This document shows positions 21,700 to 31,220 of a stretch of DNA of 31,454 nt, piece by piece. The first letter of the stretch is position 1, and every line of letters begins with the position of its first letter. The stretch is taken from NCBI GenBank assembly GCA_015680685.1, contig MNCI01017751.1, positions 420,070 through 451,523 of the forward strand, written 5' to 3'. A program made the translations under genes and the position numbers. This DNA comes from Gnetum montanum. Its lineage: Eukaryota > Streptophyta > Gnetopsida > Gnetales > Gnetaceae. Under the pieces are notes generated by a model. The model saw nothing but the letters and a program-made list of their open reading frames with translations. It was not told where the DNA came from and did no database searches.

Positions 21700-21700
21700 C

Positions 21701-21716
21701 TACTACAAGATATATT
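21701..21716. repeat. Target site duplication of the LINE, right copy
   Basis: An exact copy of 16332-16347, adjoining the 5' end of the minus-strand LINE. Confidence 0.93.
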
Positions 21717-22419
21717 AATCGATCTAAACAAATATCTCATAAGGAAAATTTGTCAAATAAAGATAATGTTAACTTAAAGATCAAAAATAATGTTAGCATG
21801 TAGGTTATAGTTGATGGTAAAGAATTTTTAATGTAAGGTTTACATTAAGTAACAAAGTGCTAGTGATGTAGAATATGTTGGTATTTTACAATAGCTTTCA
21901 ATTGCTACCTCAAATCCTTTTGCTCTTTTAAGTTTAAGCATGAATGATAAAAAAATATAAATATTGTTAGGATGGGAGCTATCCTCCCTACTAACATTTA
22001 ATTTTCCTCTATATTAATTATAATATTATATACATGAGTAGACATCCCTAAAATTGCAATGGTTTTCTTTTCCATTTCTTTTTTTTAAAATGTTTCTACT
22101 CAATGTTAAACATATGATATTTTGTGGATTTTTTTTGTTTATTATCAGCATTGATTTTAGGATCCAACACCCCTATTAAATTATTAGTGATATGTGACAC
22201 AAGTTGTTACCTCATAGGCTAGAGGTTGCTAGTTCAAGTTACACTTTGTAATAAAATATAAAATATTTTGATCCTTAAGCCTCTGAAAGAAAAAGAAGAA
22301 GAAGAAGAACTCTACCTAACTTCTTAGCCTAAGAAAAATGTTTGCAAACTATTCTCTATTAGTTTTTACCTTACATAGCATATTTCATAAAATTTAAAAT
22401 CATCTTTAGTTTTCTACAA
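21717..22419. other. AT-rich sequence right of the LINE
   Basis: No supported gene. It contains a short hairpin-forming stretch at 21965-21996 and a GAA-rich run at about 22288-22308. A GTTCAAGTT motif near 22233 was considered as a SINE box but has no supporting partner. Confidence 0.5.
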
Positions 22420-23480
22420 TCCAATGTTTAACACTATAGCCTATTTCATCCCATCATTGAACATCTTTAGTAAGTTCCCATTCATGATTTTCCTTGGAAT
22501 TTGGTTCCTCTCATTTCAATTAGTTCTGTTTATTATATTGTCCAAATCTAATTTAGAACCATTATTCATATTTTTCCTCTTAGAATCAAAGACATCATTA
22601 CATTCCTCTATAATTTTTCTAAATTATCATATCAACTATATGTATTGGGGTGTACTTATAGTCAATCCTTCAAGTTCTATACATCCTAGTGTTAGTGTTA
22701 AACTTGTAGTGTACATTGTATCTTTGCATATTATTAATATTATTTTTGGGCTCAAACACACCTCCCCCATCGCACCCCCGCCACCCCCACCCCCAAATAA
22801 AAAGAAAAAAGCTAGCTTCTAATAAAAGTATTGTATATAGGACTCAAATTTTTACCTTAAATTTATCCAACAAGAACTATTTTTAAAATTTTTCAATTTT
22901 CTTTCACAATTCTTGAACAAGGATTTGGATTTCACACTACACATCCATAAAGCACTGTACAATTGTTTGAAAAAGATATTTTTGAATTGTACATGTCCAA
23001 ATATTGTTATCATTACATTTTTTATTTATTGTATATAAAGTTTTACAACCATTTGCAACTCATTGAAACATACCATGCTTTCATTTATATTTTTGTGAGC
23101 ATTATGCTCCTAAATTTCTATAATTCCTCATAATCTCATATTTTTAAATTATTTAATTGGAAAGTATATTCTATTTTATTAGTTCTAAAAATTAGCATTT
23201 TTGTTTTGTTTATATTTACCTTCATTTTTGTACCTTCCAATAATTTTTCTAGTTAATGCAACATTGCTTTTAACCTTGTTTCTAAATTTGCAATTAGTAC
23301 TACATCATCTAAAAAAATTAATAGTATTTAAGATTAATCCACTTTAACGAAATAATTTATAGGTACCTGTTTAGTTGACTTTTCTATTTAATCAATGTTG
23401 GTAAAAGAAGAAAATCTTTTTTTATTCCTATATTGGAATAAAATTAACAAGATTATGTAGGTTTTTCATTCTTTAATTTA
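22420..23480 (-). pseudogene. Decayed non-LTR reverse transcriptase
   Basis: On the minus strand, protein-level signatures follow in the right order although frames change often. A GIKKDF-LLPTL segment stands where GxRQGCPLSP is expected (about 23440). The catalytic box reads FLDDVVLIANLE (Asp codons at 23309-23304), then KMKVNINKTKMLIFR (about 23240-23195). A VLYGCVV segment corresponds to the usual LLYGCEVW motif (about 22960), with a TILLLEAS segment near 22820. These match the palm, thumb and post-thumb order of non-LTR reverse transcriptases. It is very old; no ends were found. It belongs to a different lineage from the 16348-21700 LINE. Confidence 0.65.
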
Positions 23481-23714
23481 AAATTAGCATTGAGTAAACT
23501 AGATTAAATTTTAATTAAAGTTTAACAAAATAAATAAAGTAAATAAATGTTTTATCTTTATTTTTTCTTTACTTTTTAAATTCAATATCTAAGAGTAAGT
23601 AGATGAGTTATTGTAGAATGCTTTCTTCTAAATCTTATTTGTTGAACTATGTAAATTATTTTCTTTTCACCAACATCTCAATTTTTTCTTTAAAATGGTA
23701 CCTATTAATTTGAT

Positions 23715-23945
23715 AAAAGAGATTTAGTATTTTCAATATTTTTACTAACCTATTTTTGTGGTTTGTTACAAATATATTAATTTCACAATATTGTCATTAT
23801 AGATAATGAGATAAAAAGCTATTTCTTTCCAATTATTCAACAAAGGTCACCTAGAATATCATCAATCCATATACATGAAAATAAATTTTGTCCATCTATT
23901 GACATAATGATAAGGATAGATGTTTTAGTGCTTATCTTTTTAATA
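23715..23945. repeat. Diverged interspersed repeat, copy 2
   Basis: Counterpart of 15035-15265 in the same orientation. Because it lies just upstream (in minus-strand sense) of the reverse transcriptase relic at 22420-23480, both repeats may be parts of the same non-LTR element family. Confidence 0.5.
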
Positions 23946-24219
23946 GGTAATATTAAAATTGAAATTGAAACTCATATTCTATTCCATTTGTGTAGACTCA
24001 AATGATTTATAAAATAAATTAACTTGTGTAAAATACCTCTATATTAATAGATCCCGAGTATATTAGATATGCCTAATATTCATATAACTTGAACATGTAT
24101 TCTAAATAATTCCCTGGAATTAAAATTGGTACCTTGAATATCACAAAGATCACCAAGAATATCATTAATATTTTTGTAACATATCACAAAAACCTGGAGT
24201 GAACTTTACCCCTCTAACT

Positions 24220-24744
24220 TTACCGCGTGTAGAAAACCTGGACATGGACATGATGATGATGATAATTCTCCAACTTCCCATAAAAGCGATCATCCAACAC
24301 CAACACTCTCAACGATTTCATTTTCATCAAATCATTTAACAATCCCATTTCGGAGTGAATACCGGAGTGAAGATAAGAGGGTTTTCAACTTTGCCACGTT
24401 ACTCATGCTCCACCTGCTAAGCTTAATGTGCTCTGACCGTTTGTTCTTCAAATACAAATACCTGACCTCCACAGGAATCTGAATAGCAGACAAATTTACT
24501 AGTTAGTACACTACCCAATTTTGGAACGCCCGCCTACGGAATTGAGGATGATGTGGTCATTTTCAAGGCTACTTAAGACAAGGTTCTCCATACATACATC
24601 ATCATGATGACGACGATCATACAATCTTTGTTCATATGCATACGCAAATTTTGAATATAGTGCACACAGCGTTCTTGCCACCTGTGGCAAGTTGGATGCA
24701 TCCATCGAATATGATGGAACATCAATGCATCGATGCTTTGTCAC
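24220..24744 (-). pseudogene. Probable NLR (disease-resistance type) fragment
   Basis: The minus strand carries three overlapping stretches of protein-like sequence. A 77-codon frame starts at ATG 24744 (VARTLCALYSKFAYAYEQRL, then VCMENLVLSSLENDHII). A second, in another phase, spans about 24487-24355 with PVEVRYLYLKNK and VAKLKTLLSSLR. A third from 24348 has LLNDLMKMKSLRVLVLDD. The order VRYLYL, KLKTLL, MKSLRVLVLDD is that of the region joining the NB-ARC domain to the first leucine-rich repeats of plant NLRs. Two frameshifts and missing flanks make it a relic, perhaps an exon carried by a transposon. The assignment rests on motif spacing only. Confidence 0.5.
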
Positions 24745-24772
24745 CCAAATTTTACATCACCCAAATTTTACA
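24741..24772. repeat. Tandem duplication of a 16-bp unit
   Basis: TCACCCAAATTTTACA occurs twice in a row, just upstream of the NLR-like relic in its reading direction. Confidence 0.9.
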
Positions 24773-24814
24773 TATATGTGCAGGCCATCTGAGCATAGTT
24801 TAGTTAGTGGTGTA

Positions 24815-25510
24815 GAGAAGCTCTTGCAGTTTCTCTTCATAAGACTTAGCAAATTTTTTTCTACAATGCCTGCATTGTAGTTTAAAGTAATTGTACAAAA
24901 TTTTATTCAAGTGCATCCAGATGCTTTTGCATCATGGTAATAAAATCGAGATTTATTCCTTTGATTGCTACACCTGGATTAGCATTTGGCTTACTTTTAA
25001 GAATTTTACTTTACATGTACTTTACTTTATTGCACTTAGTAATTTAATATTTTCTTTTATAATGACGTGAATATACTTCAAGAATAATATACTAATGCTT
25101 GGTAATCCCAGAAGTGAATACTTGGTATGTCCAGCAGTAAACACTTGGTAACAACATAGCAACATTACTATAGGTTAAGAATATGGACAAAAAGTGGAAA
25201 TAGATGCTTCATTTTAGCATAGCTTAGATTATCCCTAATTTCATAGTTAATTAAAATTTAATATTTTAATTGCTTCATCATTTTTATACTCTTAAATGAT
25301 AAAAAATAATAAAAATATAAACATCTTATGCCTCAGTCATACTTAACCATACTACTCAAATTAACACAAGTGGCGATTAGGAAGGCAATGACAAGCAACA
25401 ATCACGACCTAATTATCTAAGCATTAGATGCTCAAAGGGTCTATGAAATTCAATCAAATCATACATACACACTTGTGATTTATATGGTTGGGTATAGGGA
25501 ACACTCATCA
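24815..25510 (+). repeat. Old LTR relic related to the A/B/C gypsy family
   Basis: The right end ATATGGTTGGGTATAGGGAA followed by CTCATCA matches the end of the A and C LTRs. Further left, the phrases CTTGGTAATCCCAG, CTTAACCATACTA and AGCTCTTGCAGTTT occur in the same order as in those LTRs. Divergence is high. No primer site follows 25510, so it is either a solo LTR or a truncated copy. The left end could not be placed. Confidence 0.65.
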
Positions 25511-25559
25511 ATTTCAAAGTTTAGAAATAATACTCACTTCTTTTAATTAATCACTACTC

Positions 25560-26640
25560 TATGTTTTATCCATTATGAAAATACTATTGATAATTAAAAG
25601 TAGCTTGCTAATCATGTCCTTTAATATAAGGAAAGCCTTTAGCCACTATTCTTACATTGTTCTAGATGCCTTCATAATTGTTCTTAACTATCTATTTCAT
25701 CTCTTCATCCATGGCCTATTTTTAATCTTTATTTTTAAGAGCTTCTTTGACTATGAAAGGAATGGAGAAGGCATTACATCATACTAATAAGCCATGATCT
25801 ATGGTTTTAGCTCTAATCATTCTTATTCTTTGTCTCCAAGCTATTTGAAGGATATCTGGCTTATATTTTAACCTTTGTTTTCTTCTTCTTGAACCATTAT
25901 CGAGTGTAGCATCTTACTCTACTTCTAATTCATTAACCAAAATTGGTTGCTCCTTTTAGTTTTACTAACTCTTTTAGGTCCAATAAGGTCATCATCATTT
26001 GCATTTATACCTTTTTAAGCCATATTATTAGTTTCTTCTAATTCATCAATTTTAACATGAGGGCCTTTAATGATCTTTGATGTTCTTAAATTCACACTGA
26101 AATAAGTCTTTAAATGACTAGAATACCCAATGAACAAATCATCATTGCATTGAATTTCAAGTTAATGAATATTATTGTAATTATTTATATAAAACCTACT
26201 CTCAAAAATCCTAAAATATTGAACATTTGACTATTACCATGTTACATTTAGTAAGGAGTCCTACCAATCTCGTATATTTCTAAACATCTATCAATGATAT
26301 ATATCATTATTCTTGTAGCTTCATTCCATAGGATTTTTGACAATTTCTTTTCATCATTGATTGAATCATTGATAGTATAGTTCTATTTTTCTTCTCTACC
26401 ACACCATTCTATTCAAATGTCTTAGCTGATGAGAACTATCTCTTGATATTTGAATCCTTGCATAGCTCATAAAACTCATTTGAGGTAAACCCACCTTCAT
26501 TGGTAGCCATTCTTACTTTGATTTCAAGTTCTATTTTAGTCTCAACTATATTTCTAAATGTCTTAATATGTTTAAATACATCATGATTCTTTTCTATACA
26601 AATCAGCCAAAACATTCCAATATAATCATTAATAATAAGA
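25560..26640 (-). pseudogene. Decayed Ty1/copia integrase and reverse transcriptase
   Basis: On the minus strand from about 26640: DYIGMFWLI, then a segment ending GGFTSNEFYELCKD in the place of the DNGGEYTS motif, then NGVVEKKNRTI (usual form NGVAERKNRT, about 26415) and KLSKILWNEA. Downstream an AMDEEMK and VRIVAKGF pair (about 25715-25630) corresponds to the start of the copia reverse transcriptase. Integrase before reverse transcriptase is the copia order. There are many stops and the catalytic Asp of the DNGGE motif is lost. No LTRs were found. Confidence 0.75.
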
Positions 26641-26682
26641 AAAATGTACGTGTTGTTAATGAGTCATCGTTGGTTGGCTACG

Positions 26683-26731
26683 TTGACGAGGCCTTGTCAA
26701 TGCATCTCGCCTTGTGTCAACAAGGCCTTGT
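26683..26731. repeat. Two nearby palindromes with an AGGCCT centre
   Basis: TTGACGAGGCCTTGTCAA (26683-26700) is an 18-bp palindrome with one mismatch. ACAAGGCCTTGT (26720-26731) is a perfect 12-bp palindrome inside a similar context. Both are followed by CAATG. Confidence 0.7.
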
Positions 26732-26763
26732 CAATGTAGTGTTTATCTATCACCTATAAATAT

Positions 26764-27526
26764 TGATGAGTTGCGATATCGCGGCTCGCTGCAATGTCTA
26801 TAAATAAGAGGCAGCTTTCCCTGTTCTAGGCAGTTAGACTTAGACCCTTAGCTAAACTCTTGCAGTTTTACCATTCCAGAGGTAGAATAATTTCCATGCG
26901 CCCGCAGTAGGAGTCTTAAAGTGAATGGATCTTTGTTCAAGAAAATTGTACCTGAGCACACATTTGTGTACAACAATAAAGACAAACTTTCTTATAAACC
27001 TTGTAGCATATGGACTAAGCTAAATAGTAATTAATTATTGTTGAATGCTTAATGCTTTCCTAGTTAATTAATCTCTCTCAACCCTTGACTCTCCTAGTTA
27101 AGTGCACTTAGTACGATCGCTTCGAGCATGTGTGTAGCGCTTGGTAACCTAGTGACGACTAGCATTTGGTAATCCCAGTAGCGTTGCACTGGTTCAGAAT
27201 GTGTGCGGCAAGTGGGAATGGATACTGGTGTTAGGAAAATTAGAACTTAATTAGTGAATAGTTAATGAAAGTTAGTCACTTAGTTCTCCTCACCTTCCCC
27301 TATTAGCATAAGACATTAAAAAGATAAAAGATATAAAAATCATATACCTCAAGCTTACTTAACCATACAACTATGACAATACAGGTAAGTTTGGGAAGAC
27401 AACGATTGATTAACTTTAAGTGTTCCATTAAGGTGCATAAGCACTTAGTCCTTGGAGTTCCACTAGATCATGCATGAAACGCTCGTATTCGTATGGTTGA
27501 GTGTAGGGGTACCTCGCCACTCATCA
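26764..27526 (+). repeat. 5' LTR of element C
   Basis: 763 bp from TGATGAG to CTCATCA. It has only one GATATC core (26775-26780) and a TATA box at 26799-26806. It is co-linear with the LTRs of element A. Confidence 0.93.
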
Positions 27527-27546
27527 TTGGCACCATTGCTGGGGAC
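27527..27546 (+). other. Primer binding site of element C
   Basis: TTGGCACCATTGCTGGGGAC follows the LTR and is the least mutated copy of the tRNA-Asp-type site among the three elements. Confidence 0.85.
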
Positions 27547-27671
27547 TTAGTTGTTTGTGCGCTACATAGAACATAGGAGATCATTCATATCGTTGGGATG
27601 CTAGAATGAACCCTTAGGGTTAATCAATAAAAGATAAGACAACGGTAAACAACACATCGACCAAGACAAAA

Positions 27672-30260
27672 ATGTCTTCTTCTTCACACAAAAGGACTTC
27701 ACCACCTAGGACTCACACAAGAGACAATTGGTGGCATAACACACGTAACTAAGATCCGCCAGTTCCTCAACAGTTCTGTGTGGTATATATTCATCACGAT
27801 GAGTATGTACCTGACTTTACCTTTATTCTCCATCAAGATGAACAACTGTGTTGGAGAGACTTGGAGGGTAACATAGTGTTGCCTCCATACTAATCAGTCC
27901 CCAACATGCTCCTTCATGCTCTCGCATGAATAGGCATGTCACAGTTATACGCAGAATATATTGCATGTGATCACAACACAAGGGACTACCATCCCACAGA
28001 AGCGCAACGTTAAAGGGACTTGCAACAAGAGAGATATCACACATCTTTGATGGGCAAAGGACCCCATAATGCTCCACCCGTCTTAAGCGAAATTGATGGT
28101 GGTGAACCTATTTCAATAGGTCCCCCACAAAACGATGTTCCCCCTCCTAACGATGGTCAGGAGGTGGTGTATCAAAACCTTCACTCCACGATTTACAACC
28201 TTGGTTCTGATCCCCACGAACATGAAGTGTTCAATGAGGGAACACTAACACACAATAAGGGTGGACGTTTTGATCGTAATCACGATCAAGACCAGGACCA
28301 CCAAAGAGAAGGTAGGAAACATCGTCATGGTGATGGTTCTCCTTCTCCTTCATCGACACATTTACCCTCTCCTTCAGTGTTAGGATGCAGTCATAAGGAA
28401 CCTAACCATGAGGATAAAGGTAAACAAAGTGAGAAACACTGACGAGAGAGTCGAGAACAAGGAAAAGGGCACTCTAGGAAATCACAGCATAGAAGAAGGG
28501 AGAGTAGGGAACCACGTAGACCTCACAAACGCTATGAACGAGATGACCACGAAGAACCCCTACTCGCAACTGGAAGCATGTTGGATATAATGGAGACCAT
28601 AAGAGTTCCCACAAGGCATCAAAAGGATAGTAGGATCAAGAGGCTATATATGAACAATATCCCATGATTTGAAGGGGGATACAACACTAATCCTCAAAAC
28701 CACTTACAAACATTCCATGATGCATGTTCCTTGCAGAACATCGAGAATGAATGGAAAAAACTAAAGTTATTCCCAAGGACACTGGTGAAAGAAGCAGAAA
28801 GCTGGTATCGGTCCTTAGAACTGGAATCCATTCAGAGGTGGAGTATGATGCTAGACCTATTTAATGATAAGTATCAAACGTACTCCCGGGTGTCCAACTT
28901 GTGAAAGCAAATCCAAGGATGGAAGCAAGGAAATCATGAACCTTTGGATGCTACCATGGACCGTTATTATGCACTATTACATTGTTGCCCAGGCCATGGT
29001 TATGCGTAGTGGGATCAACTACGCCATCTCGTAGATGGACTTAGGCATGAAACCAAGAGAACCCTTGGAACATATGCCCAAGGGAGACTATTAGAGCTTA
29101 GGTCCCATTAGGTCCATAGATTGCTAGAGCAAGTAGCCAAGGAAGAAGAAGAGCTACGTAAGAGAGAAAGTGCAGAAGAGTATAACTGAGATCCTTCCCT
29201 TCGAAAAAGGGGGATGAGATTCTGTGAGGAGGAGGAAGAGTCACCATTTGAAGAGATGGTGAATAGGAAAACCTTGTCACTCCAAAAATTAACAACAGAA
29301 GTGTCAGCAAAGGTAGACCAAATGTGGGACTCCCTGGATAGTAGATTTGAAACCATTCTCAAAATTCTAGAGGAGTCGAAGGAGCGAGGTAGTGACTATG
29401 AAAAAAAGAAAAAGAGGGACATGGACAATGCATGTAACAAAGGTAAGGATAAAATGGCCATCACTGAAGAGGTTGTGGATTCTAATACAAACAATGACGA
29501 TGGATGTGAGATATGCCAATACGACCATCCTAACTGATGTTTCCCAGTAATCTCACACCTACAAGAGTCTGGGGGTGTATGCACTCAACCCACGACTTAA
29601 CAAATGACAAGCACCCCGACAGTTACCTTATCCCCAAGGTAACCCAAGGCAGTTCCACCAACCATTAATGTATTATCCAAGTGGAAATTCATCACAACCT
29701 GTCGAGCAACACCAATAGTGACAATACCCATAGTCATGAGGGATGCCACCACCCAGGCAACACTACCCTTACTAGCAACTAGATCCATATGGCTACTATG
29801 TGCAGTAGCCAATCTCTCCATGTGACTCTATTGGTCACGTGACACCACAACATCACTACCAAGCTCAAGAGTATTATAGGACTCCTTCTCCTAGGAGAGA
29901 TAACCCAGAGACATACCATCCTCCAAATCCATCTGCAACTCTCACATCGATAGCTCCATTACCACCTACTCCAGCAATGCAAGGGGAACTCCCCACTCAA
30001 CCACAGTAACGCAATGCGACGAGAGCTGTGAACCTTCAACCCGCTGCTGGTTCTAACAACCATATGAAGAGAAGACCTTTCTTCAGAACCAACAGTCCAA
30101 CCAAGCTCTCACAACCACAAGCGGTTGAGCCTCTAAACGCTTCTCCATCAAATAAGGCTTCAGAGCTCCCTTCAAACTAAAAATAGAGCTCAACTCACAC
30201 GGTTATGTTAACACATGTCGTTACTGACTGGAATAAGAAGGCCACCTTCCTAGGAAATTC
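27672..30260 (+). pseudogene. gag region of element C
   Basis: The ATG at 27672 opens the same MSSSSHK start as in element A. A 140-codon open stretch at 28020-28442 covers the His/Arg/Ser-rich part. The core follows (about 28578-28900), then the Glu-rich region and the CEICQYDHP knuckle-like cluster (29214-29537 open; the His is kept here, unlike in A). After about 29565 the frame shifts by one base through an extra G in a G-run, and it shifts back before 30372. Stops are scattered, so it is a pseudogene. An additional segment of about 39 bp at 29800-29838 is absent from A. Confidence 0.83.
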
Positions 30261-30266
30261 TCTAAC

Positions 30267-30267
30267 N
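30267..30267. other. Undetermined base inside a 46-bp direct duplication
   Basis: The N separates two identical 46-bp copies (30221-30266 and 30269-30314). Element A has a single copy of the corresponding sequence. This looks like an unresolved overlap where two sequence pieces were joined. Confidence 0.8.
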
Positions 30268-30371
30268 ATTACTGACTGGAATAAGAAGGCCACCTTCCTA
30301 GGAAATTCTCTAACCCTGGAAGCCCTTTAATCTATCTCAAAGTTGCTGGGAATGAACCATGTAAAGCTCTT

Positions 30372-31220
30372 ATGGACTCAGGTTCCAGAGTCAACTTAAT
30401 ATCACAAGAGATGTACAAAGCCTGGAACTTGCCTCCATTAAAGAAGAGCAATATTCACTTAGATTTGGCAAACCAGTCCATCATTGTTCCCTTGGGACTA
30501 GTGGAGGACATCATTACCACTATGTGTGGGTGGTCATACCTAGCTGATTTTCTAGTGATACAAGTAAACAACGGTAAAGGGGACTTCCCAATATTAATGG
30601 GAAGAGCATGGCTAAGTACTATAGATGCACGCTTAGGAATCCATGATCTTTCCTTGGAAATATCCAAGAAAAACACTTTTGGAATGATCGAGAAGAAGAA
30701 AGTTCCATGCATCAAATACAGTGATACAAGGTGCCATTGCATGCAGAGATGGGTTATGCAAAGTTTAGCATTTCCTGCATGCAATTGGTGTGCACAAGAC
30801 ATTAATATACAAAATTGCCTATATGCAGCAGCCACACAACAAGAAGACACCCAGTGGTTGATAGTTTATCAAGAGAGCAACTCACCAACATGCATGGAAC
30901 TAACTGAGGGAACAACTTGCACTCACGTCGAAAGCATAGATGCATTGGAGCAAGAGTATCACCAACTTCCAAACCTTAACTTGAAAACATTAATTGGAGG
31001 CAGTTGGAAATTCTTAAAAAATTCAAACAAGCACTTCGATAAAAGATTACTAGTCAATGTCAATAGACCAAACCTTACAATGAATCTAGAACGGTCAATG
31101 CACATCACACATCAGAGAAAGGATGACCTCGCTCATTATTTCAGATCTCCTCCTTTCAGCTTAGTCATGGGGGAGATTACCACCTATGCTGATCAATTGA
31201 GGTCCTCAGTTCCTTTTTAA
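30372..31220 (+). CDS. Protease fused to pol C-terminal tail, element C
   Basis: An uninterrupted frame of 282 codons, the longest clean retroelement frame on the plus strand. It starts within the protease catalytic motif (MDSGSRVNLIS, catalytic Asp at residue 2), so the true start of the protein lies upstream, where the frame is damaged near the 30267 join. The second motif ILMGRAWLS is present. From about residue 220 (31031) the sequence jumps to the extreme C-terminal tail of pol (DKRLLVNVN, then KDDLAHYFRSPPF) through the large deletion, and the frame is kept across the junction. It would act as a Gag-processing protease if expressed. In element A the same protease is broken by two stops. 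Whether it is translated is unknown. Confidence 0.75.
   Translation: MDSGSRVNLISQEMYKAWNLPPLKKSNIHLDLANQSIIVPLGLVEDIITTMCGWSYLADFLVIQVNNGKGDFPILMGRAWLSTIDARLGIHDLSLEISKKNTFGMIEKKKVPCIKYSDTRCHCMQRWVMQSLAFPACNWCAQDINIQNCLYAAATQQEDTQWLIVYQESNSPTCMELTEGTTCTHVESIDALEQEYHQLPNLNLKTLIGGSWKFLKNSNKHFDKRLLVNVNRPNLTMNLERSMHITHQRKDDLAHYFRSPPFSLVMGEITTYADQLRSSVPF

Larger units (their letters stand above)
16348..21700 (-). mobile_element. L1-type LINE, near full length
   Basis: A GC-rich insertion of 5353 bp, bounded by a perfect 16-bp duplication, carries on the minus strand ORF1 (DUF4283 type), ORF2 (endonuclease, reverse transcriptase, zf-RVT-like end), a short 3' untranslated region with AATAAA and a short poly(A) remnant. 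The target reads ATATATT/AATC on the plus strand, close to the TTTT/AA preference of L1 endonucleases. Stops and frameshifts in both ORFs make it inactive, yet both can be followed along almost their whole length. The 5' end lies one base before the ORF1 start codon. Confidence 0.95.

Noticed and set aside
16240-21700. Many plus-strand open frames in the GC-rich segment
   Set aside because: They are antisense shadows of the LINE ORFs; GC-rich DNA has few chance stops and none shows a domain.
16348-21700. GC-rich block as bacterial contamination or horizontal transfer
   Set aside because: Perfect 16-bp target duplication, poly(A) tail, AATAAA and plant L1 protein motifs explain it as a LINE insertion.
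16240-21803. A 64-codon frame across the empty LINE site (36 codons left, 28 right)
   Set aside because: It is Lys/Asn-rich, as expected by chance in AT-rich DNA, with no recognised motif.
22195-22310. Possible SINE with a GTTCAAGTT box
   Set aside because: A single weak match to a B box; ends and target duplication not found.
22424-22822. 132-codon plus-strand frame with hydrophobic start
   Set aside because: It is antisense to the decayed reverse transcriptase; hydrophobicity follows from T-rich sequence and it ends in a C-rich run.
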